A stretch of 64,000 bases of DNA from Rhizobium acidisoli (lineage in GTDB: Bacteria; Pseudomonadota; Alphaproteobacteria; Rhizobiales; Rhizobiaceae). The notes beneath the pieces are model-generated. The model was not told the DNA's origin. It searched no databases and saw only the letters and a program-made list of their open reading frames with translations. Location of the stretch: assembly GCF_002531755.2 (NCBI RefSeq), contig NZ_CP035000.1, positions 310,001-374,000 on the forward strand, read 5' to 3'. Within the stretch, counting starts at the first letter, position 1. Every line of letters begins with the position of its first letter. Shown in pieces: positions 44,801-53,647 of this stretch. The translations under genes were made by a program, and so were the position numbers.

Positions 44801-45194
44801 GATCGCGCCGTGCTCGGGCCGAATGCCGATCACACTGGCTGAACATTGGCCTTCGCTTCGGAGCGACGCCGGTAGGATGCGGTCGGCGGCAGCCTGGTCG
44901 AAACGGGTTCGCTCTCGCGTCCGGAACAAGGCCGTCTTCAGCCGTTCGAAATGCACGGCGTCGCTCAGGCCCCTGTAACCTTCGGCGATGCGGTCGTCGG
45001 GGGGCGAAGTGTCCCTTGCTATGGTGCACGGCGGCCCCTACCCGGTGACCGCTGACGGCAGGTCGACATCAGTTGGAACGTTGGCAATCTATGGATTTCT
45101 TCGGCCGGTCTCCTCTCAGGATTTTCCGAGCGAAATCCTGCCGAAGCCACTCCGGTAGCAGGTCGCTGCAGTCGCAAAATGCACTACACTGTGC
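44801..45194. other. Intergenic, no intact gene
   Basis: On the minus strand a frame with protein-like composition ([20 protein letters not shown], then ERTRFDQAAADRILPASLRS) overlaps the end of the secreted-protein gene. It has no convincing start codon or ribosome-binding site, so it is at best a fragment. Confidence 0.35.
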
Positions 45195-45600
45195 TTGCAG
45201 CGTCACGGCATCGGCCGCTTGCTGGATGTCGACGGCGACAGGCCGGCGAAGAAGAAGTTCAAGAGCTACCCGATCGGCTACTCCACATCGACATTGCCGA
45301 GGTGCGCACCGAACAAGGCAAGCTGCATATGTTCGTTGCCATCGATCGCACCAAAGTTTGCCTTCGTCGAACTGCACGAGAAGGCCACCACCGCCATCTC
45401 GCGCGAGTTCCACCTGCGCTTAATTGCAGCCGTCCCCTACAAGATCCACACCGTGCTCACCGACAACGGGATCCAGTTCACTACGCCCGGCGCTGGAGGG
45501 TCCGCTGTGCCGCTGATCAAGAAGCGATCGCCAATGGCGAACGTATCTGGGCCCATGCCTTCGAATACACCTGCGCCACCAATGATATCGAACACCGAGG
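45195..45600 (+). pseudogene. IS481-family transposase remnant
   Basis: Pieces of one integrase-core transposase appear in different plus-strand frames: LQRHGIGRLLDVDGD, then HIDIAEVRTEQGKLHMFVAI with the first Asp, then FAFVELHEKATTAIS, then VPYKIHTVLTDNGIQFT with the second Asp, and finally EAIANGERIWAHAFEYTCAT and NDIEHRG. At least three frameshifts are needed to join them, and the region with the third acidic residue is missing. The element is dead. Confidence 0.8.
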
Positions 45601-45714
45601 GGCAGTTGGGCGAAACACCAGAGTTGCAGCGCATCATGCGGCAGGAACTGCGATCGCTCTGGGCCGATCGATCCAACCGGTTTAGGTCCCGCGCGTTCCG
45701 CACCATTCTAGATT

Positions 45715-45909
45715 TCATATAAAGAGCCGCACCAAGGATTCCTCGTCCTTCACCCCATGTCGAAATGACTGGATAATCCGGCTCGCCAATTCCTCACGCT
45801 CGGCGTCTCTCGTAACACGTTTCAGGGAGCTAACACGGTCAAATACGCGCTGACAGAGAGCTAATTCGACTTCATCAAATACGTGTTGCGCGGTCTGAAA
45901 TGGAGCCAC
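45715..45909 (-). CDS. Small hypothetical protein
   Basis: 64 residues with a GTG start behind GAAAGAGGG. The composition is strongly helical and charged (APFQTAQHVFDEVELALCQR, ARDAEREELASRIIQSF-like pattern), reminiscent of short conserved rhizobial proteins of unknown role. It ends at the IS481 remnant. Confidence 0.5.
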   Translation of the reverse strand: MAPFQTAQHVFDEVELALCQRVFDRVSSLKRVTRDAEREELASRIIQSFRHGVKDEESLVRLFI

Positions 45910-46506
45910 CGTCGCCCTCTTTCCGCGAGGTAATTATTAAAGATCAGCGGCCACCCAACGCACAGGAGAAGTAAATGCTTCGGGTTTAGCAGATCGCTGA
46001 GCGGCCGATACAGTAATATCAGAAATTGAATGACCACCGTCTGGTTGGTACGAAACCGCATCCTTTCTGCATAAGCACTTGGGCAGATATATATTTTAGC
46101 CATCACTAATTATTGCAAAATGAGGAAAGATCGGTCAAAATGGAGGTTGCGTCGCCACAGGCGCAGCTAAGAAACCACCCCCCTCACTATCCCCGCTCAG
46201 GCGGGGTCTTCCTCTGGCGAGCATGGAGCGGTCGTTGCTCCAAAACCGCAGCCCGCGCCATTTCACGCCGCCCGGCGTAAGCCCCCGGGTTCGCCGACAG
46301 CTACTTGCTAGTCGCGACGTCAAGGGCCCACCAACGCTCGCGCGACCGAGCGAGTGCAGTCTGGCGCGCCTGATCCCAAGGTTCTGCCGAACTTCATCCA
46401 GCCTCCGATCCTGCCCGAAGTGAGTCCCAAGATCGCCAGTCGGACCTAAGTCCATCTTTCCCCCCGCGCGATCCCGCTTAGATTTTCCTAATCCTTGTTC
46501 AAAGGA
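45910..46506. other. Accessory intergenic region, no gene supported
   Basis: Short frames occur on the minus strand (45861-46106, 46135-46509) but their translations are Arg/Gly-rich or disordered and lack start sites. The first part is AT-richer than the surroundings, as expected for imported or decayed DNA. Confidence 0.4.
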
Positions 46507-46558
46507 CACCAGGGAGGTTTTAGCAATGTTGCTGTCTCCAGTCAGAACCTCCCTGGTG
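46507..46558. repeat. 13-bp perfect inverted repeat with 26-base loop
   Basis: CACCAGGGAGGTT (46507-46519) and AACCTCCCTGGTG (46546-46558) are exact complements. It could fold as an RNA hairpin or mark an element end. No T-run follows, so a simple terminator is unlikely. Confidence 0.6.
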
Positions 46559-46600
46559 AAGCTTTATCAATCGATGTCGGGCGTCGCTTTTTGAGAGTAA

Positions 46601-46924
46601 ATGGCGGCTATTCATGCAACGAGCCGGGATAGAAGCGAAGATTTCGCTCATCTTAAGCTTGTGATGAGCGGCCAGACTAAACATCGGCTGATCCGATCTC
46701 TTGGGGAGGTCGCGGAGGCCCTTATCGCAGCATGTCCGACTGACGATGGCAAGGAATACATCGGGGCCGTGAAAACATGCCTAGCCATTCAAAGGCAATA
46801 TCCAAGACAGCGCGTGCCGCACTTATTCGCGATGCGGAGAAAGCCGGTATTCCGGTAATGCCGTCGTTCATTGACGAAGTCCGCAAAAGGCTGCGAAGTG
46901 TCGGCGTCGCAAGACAATCCTGAA
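46601..46924 (+). pseudogene. DUF982 gene, frameshifted
   Basis: The first part, LVMSGQTKHRLIRSLGEVAE followed by ACPTDDGKEYIGAVKTCLAI, is a DUF982 domain. Its expected C-terminal part continues in another frame as ARAALIRDAEKAGIPVMPSF and ends at 46924. One frameshift around 46795-46820 therefore breaks the gene. An intact DUF982 gene is present at 50422. Function of the family is unknown. Confidence 0.65.
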
Positions 46925-47482
46925 TTTCGTTCGAGCCAACCCCCCTACGAAAGTAGAGGGCCTACGTCGGACCAAAGTCCGTTTGCCATCGCAGAACAAA
47001 GTTGGAGTGTAGGCGTATTGAAGGCGACCTCTAACATTGTCGACGGCAGGGATTTGCACCCTCCGACTTGAATGTGGGAGAGATCTCGCTCAGTGGTTAA
47101 GGCCGCAGACGTCGGGCCCCATCCGGCGGAAGCTCCGGAGTATATACGTTATTGTTCGGGTCTCGCCCCCTCGGCTCATTGATTGTGACTACTCGGGAAA
47201 GGAAATCGGGGGCTACGTTCGAAGAGTCGCGGAGAAGGACAAAGACGATACGATATTTCCCGGCGAGAGATGGAGCTAGAAGCGGCGTTCAAGCTGGCGG
47301 AGTCCCACAATGGCAACAGCACTCATCTCGTGTTCGTGGAATTGGCCGAAGGAGTGGAATGGAATCCGGCCTGGGGACGACTCCTTTGTCAGCCGAGCTG
47401 AACGGGAATGTATCGGCAGTGTGATTTTGCCGTTCAGCGTGCGAAAGGTGACGTGATCACGCCCCTCATGAAAGCGGGTAAG
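46925..47482. other. Intergenic, no gene supported
   Basis: No frame here has a good start or protein-like composition. A stretch at about 47080-47180 has weak tRNA-like features but does not fold as a tRNA. Confidence 0.4.
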
Positions 47483-47779
47483 ATGGCCTTTTTGATTGAG
47501 ATCTTGCTGCCAGTGTCCCCCGGTGACGCCCATGGACGGTTCGATGCCGTGCGCAGTGAGCTGGCCGAAAAGTTTGGGGGCGTAACCATATATGCAAATG
47601 TTCCGGCGGAGGGGATATGGACCGAGGGTGGTTCCGTAGAAATAGACCATATCATCGTGGTCGAAGTGATGGCGAGCAATCTCGACCGGCAGTGGTGGGC
47701 ATCTTATCGGAAGACCTTGGAGATCCGTTTCGAGCAAAACGAGATCGTCATCAGGTCAACGGCAATCGACCGGCTTTGA
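47483..47779 (+). CDS. Conserved hypothetical protein
   Basis: 98 residues from the ATG at 47483, which gives a start FLIEILLPVSPGDAHGRFDA typical of a small conserved proteobacterial family. The protein has conserved-looking SELAEKFGGVTIYANVPAEG and RQWWASYRKTLEIRFEQNEI segments. Function is unknown. An in-frame ATG five codons earlier (47468) is possible; neither has a strong binding site. Confidence 0.6.
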   Translation: MAFLIEILLPVSPGDAHGRFDAVRSELAEKFGGVTIYANVPAEGIWTEGGSVEIDHIIVVEVMASNLDRQWWASYRKTLEIRFEQNEIVIRSTAIDRL

Positions 47780-48340
47780 CAGCTCGCGCTGCGCCTGGAT
47801 GCCGATAATCCTCCCGCCGATCATTGAAGCGCGCGGGCGAACGATCCTTTCAATGCAGGATTGGCCCGATCGCTCTTGTTCGGCGCCGAGCACAGAGGGG
47901 CTTGTCGCGCAGGCACCAGGGCTCGACGTTCCCTCGCAACTGCTCGCATGCCTGCCCTACGTGTGACAATCATCGTGCTCGACATCATCTCGGCGGATCG
48001 CCGCCTGCGAAACTCAATGGCGTCGCCTCGCTGAGCGAGAGTTTCGAGCGATAAGAATGCCGCGCCAGAAGCGCAGTATCGCTAGTAACAGTCTTAAACT
48101 TTAAGCGTGGCGTGTTTGGGGTTCGAATGTCGGCGTTAAACTCATAACTCCTGACATGCCCGGCCTTTACTCCGGCGACGCGCAGCACGCCAGTACATTG
48201 CATCGTAACATATCTGCGGTTTTTGGAGCGGCTCAGTCGCTATCAAACCAGGGCGGCCGGCGCTGATCCAACGCTGACAGGAGACGAAACCGCGGGATGC
48301 ACAGTGTCTAAACTCCCCGCGGTGTCTGATGCCGAACCGA
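47780..48340. other. Intergenic, no gene supported
   Basis: Only weak frames are open on either strand. The region ends at the U-run of the sRNA terminator on the minus strand. Confidence 0.4.
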
Positions 48341-48378
48341 AAATGAAAAAGCCTGCCGCGGGAGGAGGTGCGGCAGGC
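48341..48378 (-). terminator. Rho-independent terminator of the sRNA
   Basis: A 9-bp GC-rich perfect stem (GCCTGCCGC/GCGGCAGGC), whose loop is the anti-SD motif, is followed on the minus strand by TTTTTCATTTT. Confidence 0.8.
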
Positions 48379-48511
48379 TCTTATACGAAACCGAACAGCG
48401 ACTGGGAGGAGATGCCGCTGTTCCCTCAGGCGTCCCTTGGGAGGAGGAGTGAGGCGCCTGATTCGAAGCCCTGCGGGAGGAGGTGCATGGCTTCGATCTG
48501 CTCATCATACG
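48341..48511 (-). ncRNA. sRNA hairpin array with anti-Shine-Dalgarno loops (alpha-r14/cuckoo-like)
   Basis: Read on the minus strand, four consecutive hairpins each expose a CCTCCTCCC-type loop. Stems in plus coordinates are 48463-48470/48489-48496 (8 bp), 48426-48432/48455-48461 (7 bp), 48393-48400/48416-48423 (8 bp) and 48351-48359/48370-48378 (9 bp). Loops contain GGGAGGAGG on the plus strand (GGGAGGAGA in the third). The last hairpin is followed by TTTTTCATTTT, a rho-independent terminator. Rhizobial alpha-r14 and cuckoo RNAs have this design and are thought to pair with ribosome-binding sites. The 5' end is a guess from a GATAAT box at 48518-48523. Whether this is one RNA or two is open. 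Confidence 0.75.
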
Positions 48512-48592
48512 CCCGGCATTATCGTTCACCAGCGCTTATGCTGCAGCGCAGCTATGATGCAGAAGCATTGCTACCTGTCGGGTCTGCATAAA

Positions 48593-48910
48593 TTATAACC
48601 AGGTTTTTAACGAGCCCTCCGAGCCACCCGCCAGGGCTAAATATATGTCATTGAGCCTTTCGACTGGCATCGCCGACGGGAGGAACAAACGGGCGCATTC
48701 CCGTTGCAGCGTATTGATCCCCATGCGGCGATCTCGGATATTGCGTGCGCCGTCGGCATCCATGTCAACCAGCTCTTCCGGGAGGAGCTTTCCCGATGAT
48801 ACGTCAAAGCAGTATCCTGTGGCCTGGGGAGAACCATTCTGTTGGATGAAGCCGACTTTCGCGAAGTCGCGCGGCAGGGGACACCCACTCCTGCTACCAT
48901 TTAATTGCAT
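48593..48910 (-). CDS. Hypothetical protein (tentative)
   Basis: 105 residues from the ATG at 48910. Codon use is mixed but has rhizobial-like third positions in the second half. The segment DMDADGARNIRDRRMGINTL and the helix RECARLFLPSAMPVERL look protein-like. There is no clear ribosome-binding site and no known family. It lies directly upstream of the sRNA array on the same strand. Confidence 0.35.
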   Translation of the reverse strand: MQLNGSRSGCPLPRDFAKVGFIQQNGSPQATGYCFDVSSGKLLPEELVDMDADGARNIRDRRMGINTLQRECARLFLPSAMPVERLNDIYLALAGGSEGSLKTWL

Positions 48911-48991
48911 GGCATGCCAATAGCCGGTTGCTGCGGCGCAACATTGATGATTTGATACTTTCGTCGCTAAACTCTTTGCTGGATAATCATC

Positions 48992-49399
48992 TTGTTAGAC
49001 GGCCATGATCAAAAACACGTGATCCTGATTGTAGAAGAGAACCGGGGCATCCGCGCAGAGGCGGTAACCGCGTGTAAAGAGTCCGGCTATGGGACAATCG
49101 AGGCTTCTAATGGCGCAGATGCGCTGGAGATCCTGGAAAGACGGGACGACGTCAGTCTGGTGTTCACATCCGTTAATATGAAAGGCCCGATAGATGGTGT
49201 CCAACTCGCGGTGCGCGTTCATGCAAGATGGCCAAAGCTAGCGATTGTTATGACGTCCGGGGTCGTAAGTCTGCGACAGTCGCTGCTACCGCAACGCTTT
49301 AGATTTCTCAGCAAACCATACGCGACCGAGCACTTAATGACATGCTTCAAGCTCCTAATCGAATTCGAACATCGACAAGAAGTCTCGTCCCCACAATGA
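48992..49399 (+). CDS. Degenerate response-regulator receiver (pseudo-receiver)
   Basis: 135 residues with a TTG start. The receiver fold is recognisable (VILIVEENRGIRAEAVTACK, ADALEILERRDDVSLVF, the conserved Thr in LAIVMTSG and Lys in RFLSKPYATEH), and no output domain follows. The phosphorylated Asp is replaced by Ser60 (LVFTSVNMKG; codon TCC), and the acidic pair is EEN instead of EDE. It therefore cannot be phosphorylated normally. It could be a decoy or partner-binding protein, or a decaying CheY/FixJ-like copy. Confidence 0.7.
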   Translation: MLDGHDQKHVILIVEENRGIRAEAVTACKESGYGTIEASNGADALEILERRDDVSLVFTSVNMKGPIDGVQLAVRVHARWPKLAIVMTSGVVSLRQSLLPQRFRFLSKPYATEHLMTCFKLLIEFEHRQEVSSPQ

Positions 49400-49754
49400 G
49401 GTCTGCAAGGCAGAAACGCGAGCGCCGTTTCGCTGGCCTATCTCTGTGACAGACTGAAAAATCGGGCCGATGGAGGACGCTCGAATTCGACCCCTTTCGC
49501 CATGACGCGACGCGGCAGCTTTATCGTCAATGCGCCTTGCAGCGAGCATTCCGTCTGGCGCGATATCGGCAGCGTCGTGCTGATCCAATGGGATCGGCCC
49601 GTGAAAATACTTCAAGAGGAAATAGCGTGAAGTCGTAAGTCTAAGTTGTTGAACACGCTCTCAAATCCGGGGCCTTGAACAGATACACCATGCCCCTGTT
49701 AAAGGACCAAGAAAATTCCCGAAAATTTTTCCTCATCGATGCCTTGAAACCAAA

Positions 49755-49861
49755 ACTCCGACAACCAGATAATTTTCGCTGGATGCCACAAGGGCCAGCG
49801 ACAGCAAAGGCGTCGGTTGTCCGGCGTCTTCGTACCATGTTGCTTCAAGGAGGATATGGCT
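49755..49861 (+). promoter_or_regulatory. ROSE-type RNA thermosensor in the hsp20 leader
   Basis: The leader folds into nested hairpins: GACAACC (49760-49766) with GGTTGTC (49815-49821), and inside it CGCTGG (49777-49782) with CCAGCG (49795-49800). A 3' hairpin, CCAT (49835-49838) with ATGG (49856-49859), encloses TTGCTTCAAGGAGGAT, where the TTGCT box faces the AGGAGG site. This is the known arrangement of ROSE elements, which hide the ribosome-binding site at low temperature. The 5' end of the transcript is not visible. Confidence 0.75.
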
Positions 49862-50338
49862 ATGGCAACATCTTACGACTATGCACCGCTTTTCCGCTCG
49901 AGCGTTGGCTTCGATAGGGTCTTTAACCTTCTGGAAAACGCGCAGCGGGCCCGCTCGATCAGCGATTGGCCGCCTTACGATATCATCAAGTCGGGTGAGG
50001 ACACCTATCGCATCACTGTCGCCGTCGCCGGCTTCTCGCAGGATGATCTTAACCTCACATTCCAGTCAAACCTGTTGACGATCATCGGAAACAAAGGCGA
50101 AACGCAAAGCGAAAGCTATCTGCATCGCGGGATTGCCGGCCGGCCATTCGAACACCGTTTCGAATTGGCCGATCACGTCCGGGTCTCCGGTGCTGATTTA
50201 ACCAACGGTCTCTTGTCCATCGATCTGGTTCGAGAAATTCCCGAGGCGATGAAGCCACGGAAGATCGATATTCAGACGAATGCGCAACTTGCAAAATCAG
50301 CGAGTGCACCGCAGATCGAAACTCAGAAAGCCGCCTGA
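49862..50338 (+). CDS. Small heat-shock protein, Hsp20 family
   Basis: 158 residues from the ATG at 49862, eight bases after AGGAGG; an ATG at 49856 in the same frame lies too close. The alpha-crystallin domain (about residues 32-135) runs from WPPYDIIKSGEDTYRITVAV to GLLSIDLVREIPEAMKPR, with FRSSVGFDRVF at the N-terminus as in class A IbpA-like proteins of rhizobia. It acts as an ATP-independent holdase for unfolding proteins. Temperature control is likely through the leader RNA. Confidence 0.92.
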   Translation: MATSYDYAPLFRSSVGFDRVFNLLENAQRARSISDWPPYDIIKSGEDTYRITVAVAGFSQDDLNLTFQSNLLTIIGNKGETQSESYLHRGIAGRPFEHRFELADHVRVSGADLTNGLLSIDLVREIPEAMKPRKIDIQTNAQLAKSASAPQIETQKAA

Positions 50339-50421
50339 GGGCTTGATCATCGCAGTGGCGCTGGGAACCAGCGCCCTGCCTACCCTCTCTTTAACAATCG
50401 GGCTTTTGAAAGGAGTGCGCC

Positions 50422-50721
50422 ATGAAACCCGATATGTTTAGAACACCTGTAACGGTTCTGGTCGGTCTCGGTATTCCGACGCGGGTCTCCACAGTCATGC
50501 ATGCCTATCGGCTTCTGCTGGAATGGTCAAATCTGAATGATGATCCAGCTCATGCCGTTGCCGTAAAAACCTGCAAGGCAGCGCTTGCGGGCGAAATAGA
50601 GGCGGAGACTGCCCGTAGCGTGTTTGTCGTTTTTGCTGAGAAACACGATCTGCTCGCTCCCGAGATCAGTGCCGTGGTGACATCACGCAACCGGCACAGC
50701 AGCGACCCGCACCTGCGATGA
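50422..50721 (+). CDS. DUF982 domain protein
   Basis: 99 residues, start behind AAAGGAG. The domain (VTVLVGLGIPTRVSTVMHAY, then AVAVKTCKAALAGEIEAETA) is the DUF982 pattern common in rhizobia. It follows hsp20 by 83 bases on the same strand and may be co-transcribed with it. Function unknown. Confidence 0.7.
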   Translation: MKPDMFRTPVTVLVGLGIPTRVSTVMHAYRLLLEWSNLNDDPAHAVAVKTCKAALAGEIEAETARSVFVVFAEKHDLLAPEISAVVTSRNRHSSDPHLR

Positions 50722-50850
50722 TCTCATTGCGCCATCGTCTGTGATCCGGCAGACAAGCATAAACCATGGTTGCAATCTATCGCATGCGCCCGGCGAGCAA
50801 CGCCCCAACGGTTCCGAGGACACCGGGACCCAGGCGCAAAGACCACCTCC

Positions 50851-51093
50851 ATGGGCAGCCTCGACGCCGCGCTCGGCGAGCGCCTCGATCAGTGCCGCAC
50901 GGCGTTTGGCGTAGAGGTCGCGCGCCCGGTGGCCAAGGCCAAGGCCGAAGGCGAATGGTCACTCGTCAAGGCGGCCGACGGCAAGGAGATGTGGGCTTAC
51001 GAAGGGAAGCCGCTTTACACCTTCGCCGGGGATAAGAAGCCTGGCGATATGACCGGCGATGGCGTCGGCGGCGTTTGGCATGTCGCCAAGTAG
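50851..51093 (+). pseudogene. C-terminal fragment of a COG4315-type secreted protein
   Basis: The last 55 residues (EGEWSLVKAADGKEMWAYEG, KPLYTFAGDKKPGDMTGDGV, GGVWHVAK) match the second repeat of small secreted proteins with the Yx(FWY)xxD motif. The signal peptide and first repeat are missing; the open frame upstream (from 50770) is unrelated Arg-rich sequence. It is probably a truncated gene. Confidence 0.55.
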
Positions 51094-51482
51094 CCCTTCG
51101 CACCAGAGCCTTTCGCGCTGATTTCAAAGGCTCGAAACCGGGGATGAGGGCGACGATCTATCCGCGACGCGCCTCATCCCAATCCGACATCGAGACAATC
51201 ACCCCATCGCCGGCGTTTTCGGAACCGGCATCTGCATCACAACCTCTTCAAGCGTCTCATCCTGATCGTCGCGCTATCGTGGTCTCTTTTGCTTCACCAT
51301 CCGGCCCCGAATGGTCGCGCGAATACAACTGAATCGCGACAACAGAACCTCATGTCTGTCGACGGAACTGAGTTTGTTCTTGCGCTGTCCATTGGATGGT
51401 CGCTAAGGCATGTTGCGTGGTGGTGAGCTTTGTGTGGGACAAGCGACCTCGGCAATAGAATTCGAGAATCGAAGGCAATTCA
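51094..51482. other. Intergenic, no gene supported
   Basis: Nothing recognisable apart from the leader of the downstream serA-like gene, whose start is preceded by GAAGG. Confidence 0.4.
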
Positions 51483-52721
51483 ATGACCGGACAACTTTCT
51501 CTTCCTCGTGATCGGATCTCGGTCCTTCTATTGGAAGGGATCAGTCAGAGCGCGGTGGACTACTTTGCGTCTTCCGGCTATGTCAATCTCACTCACTTGC
51601 CGAAGGCCCTGGATGACAAGGATCTCAAAAGTCATATAGCCGAAGCGCATATCATCGGAATTCGTTCACGCACGCAGCTCACAGAGGAAATTTTCAGCTC
51701 CGCCAAGAAGCTCATTGCCGTCGGCTGCTTTTCTGTAGGAACAAATCAGGTCGACCTGGACGCGGCCCGCCGACGCGGGATTCCCGTGTTCAACGCGCCC
51801 TATTCGAATACGCGCTCAGTCGCAGAGCTTGTAATCGGTGAAATCATCATGCTGACCAGGCGGATTTTCCCACGTTCGGCTTCCGCCCATGAAGGCGGAT
51901 GGGACAAATCCGCGGTTGGTAGTCGTGAGATGCGCGGAAAAACGCTTGGCATCGTGGGCTACGGCAACATTGGTTCGCAGCTTAGCGTTCTTGCGGAAAG
52001 CATGGGCATGAACGTGCGCTATTTTGATCCTTCAGACAAGCTTCGCCACGGCAATTCAGAATCGATGGCCACGCTCGGCGAGCTTCTCGAAATCTCGGAT
52101 TTCGTGACTATGCATGTTCCCGAAACCAGTTCGACGCAAAACATGATAGCCGAGGCCGAGCTGCGCAAAATGAAAAAGGGAGCGCTTTTCATCAATAACT
52201 CCCGCGGGACCGTGGTGGATCTCGAAGCGCTTGCGAAGGTTTTGAAGGAAGGACACCTGGCAGGCGCAGCCGTGGACGTGTTCCCGAAGGAGCCGGCATC
52301 AAACAACGAGCGTTTCGAAACGCCCCTCCAAGGTTTGGATAATGTCATTCTGACGCCGCATATTGGCGGCTCGACCGAAGAAGCCCAGGAGCGCATCGGC
52401 GGGGAAGTCTCCAGGAAGCTTGTGGAGTATTCCGACGTCGGCTCTACTCTAGGCGCGGTCAATTTTCCCCAGGTGCAGCTGCCGCCACGCCCAAACGGCA
52501 CGCGATTCATCCATGTTCATGAGAATCGTCCTGGCATCCTAAACAGTCTGAACACGATTTTTTCGTCGCGTGGACTTAATATCGTCGGAGAGTTCCTGCA
52601 GACACACGGCGTAATGGGTTACGTGGTCATTGAAGTCGAGGGCGTCGGCCAGACGGCCGATGATATCCTTAATGCGCTTCGCCAGATTCCAGGAACGATA
52701 CGGGCCCGATTGGTTTATTGA
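51483..52721 (+). CDS. serA: D-3-phosphoglycerate dehydrogenase, E. coli SerA type
   Basis: 412 residues. The NAD motif is LGIVGYGNIGSQLSVLAESM (about residues 155-174). The catalytic arginine lies in NNSRGTVVDLEAL, the glutamate in DVFPKEPASNNE and the histidine in LTPHIGGSTEEAQERI, and a C-terminal ACT domain (about 338-412, FIHVHENRPGILNSLNTIFS) allows feedback by serine. It makes 3-phosphohydroxypyruvate for serine synthesis, and related enzymes reduce 2-oxoglutarate to 2-hydroxyglutarate. Length and ACT arrangement match the short E. coli form. It stands alone in the accessory zone. Confidence 0.9.
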   Translation: MTGQLSLPRDRISVLLLEGISQSAVDYFASSGYVNLTHLPKALDDKDLKSHIAEAHIIGIRSRTQLTEEIFSSAKKLIAVGCFSVGTNQVDLDAARRRGIPVFNAPYSNTRSVAELVIGEIIMLTRRIFPRSASAHEGGWDKSAVGSREMRGKTLGIVGYGNIGSQLSVLAESMGMNVRYFDPSDKLRHGNSESMATLGELLEISDFVTMHVPETSSTQNMIAEAELRKMKKGALFINNSRGTVVDLEALAKVLKEGHLAGAAVDVFPKEPASNNERFETPLQGLDNVILTPHIGGSTEEAQERIGGEVSRKLVEYSDVGSTLGAVNFPQVQLPPRPNGTRFIHVHENRPGILNSLNTIFSSRGLNIVGEFLQTHGVMGYVVIEVEGVGQTADDILNALRQIPGTIRARLVY

Positions 52722-53038
52722 CGCCGGTGGGAGCTATCACTCGCCCAAGTGTTCTGGCATAGCTGTTATAGCTGAACTCGCAGAAACCTTTATTGGAACT
52801 AGCGCCTGCACCAAATGTGCGGGAATGCGGGAATTCGCGTCACACGAGGGCGCGAGGGACGGCAGCCGCAGGAGTTGGCGTGTTAGCGCAGGCTGGACCG
52901 ACTGCCCCGCGCCATCGCGTTCCGTTTTGAGGCGGAGGCCGCCATCCGCAGCCATCCTCTCAGCAGACGGCCCGTCCTGCATTCGCCTTGCCTTGCCTTT
53001 GCCTTGTTAGCGTCACGGAAGCAGTCATATAAGGCGCG
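52722..53038. other. Intergenic, no gene supported
   Basis: Open frames run through from the serA end, but they have no start or family match. Confidence 0.4.
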
Positions 53039-53647
53039 ATGAATTCAGATTCCAAGATATTCGTTGGCTTGCGACCTCTCCGCAAGAAGACAGATTCGAA
53101 CCGGGAGCCGGATGGTCCCAAATGCCAATGGGACGGGTGCCAAAAGGGCGGTATTCACCGCGCTCCCGTTGGACGGGATGCAGAGGGATTGTATCTGCTC
53201 TTCTGTGCCGAGCATATGAAGGACTATGGCAGAGGCTACAATTTTGCGAGCAATCTGTCCGATCCTGTCGTCGCTCGCTATCAGAGAGAAGCGGCAAGCG
53301 GCGCCCGTCCGACATGGGGAAGCAGGATCCGTCAGCCGGCGGAGGCAGCGCTCCCCTTCACGGTCCGATCTGGTTCTGCAAAGGCGATGAATGCCCGCAG
53401 AAACGCTGCAGAACGTCAGGCGGCAAGAGCGGATCTCCAACGACGCAAGCTGAAAGTGCTGGAGGCCAAAGCGTTCGAAACACTCGGCCTTCTGGCGGAG
53501 GCAAGCCCCGAGCAAATCAGAAGCCGCTATCAGCAGGAGCTAAAGATGCACCATCCTGACGCCAACAGCGGAGATCGGAATTCGGAGGACGAGCTTCGGG
53601 CTGCGATCGACGCCTATAAGATCCTAAAATTGAACGGCTTTTGCTGA
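53039..53647 (+). CDS. J-domain protein with N-terminal zinc-ribbon-like segment
   Basis: 202 residues. The C-terminal J domain (about residues 142-200) contains the HPD motif in LKMHHPDANSGDRN, preceded by ALETLGL-type helix text (AFETLGLLAEASPEQIRSRY). The N-terminal part has the pattern KCQWDGCQKGG followed by FCAEHMKDY, two Cys pairs and a His, possibly binding zinc. Such proteins are widespread single-copy genes in rhizobial chromosomes; this looks like a complete paralogue. It would stimulate an Hsp70. Confidence 0.8.
   Translation: MNSDSKIFVGLRPLRKKTDSNREPDGPKCQWDGCQKGGIHRAPVGRDAEGLYLLFCAEHMKDYGRGYNFASNLSDPVVARYQREAASGARPTWGSRIRQPAEAALPFTVRSGSAKAMNARRNAAERQAARADLQRRKLKVLEAKAFETLGLLAEASPEQIRSRYQQELKMHHPDANSGDRNSEDELRAAIDAYKILKLNGFC

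Noticed and set aside
46135..46509. 124-codon minus-strand frame
   Set aside because: Arg/Gly/Leu-rich composition, no ribosome-binding site and no family; judged non-coding.
47080..47180. tRNA-like stretch (CTCAGTGGTTAAGGC and GTTCGGGTC)
   Set aside because: No acceptor stem, anticodon arm or proper T-arm can be formed.
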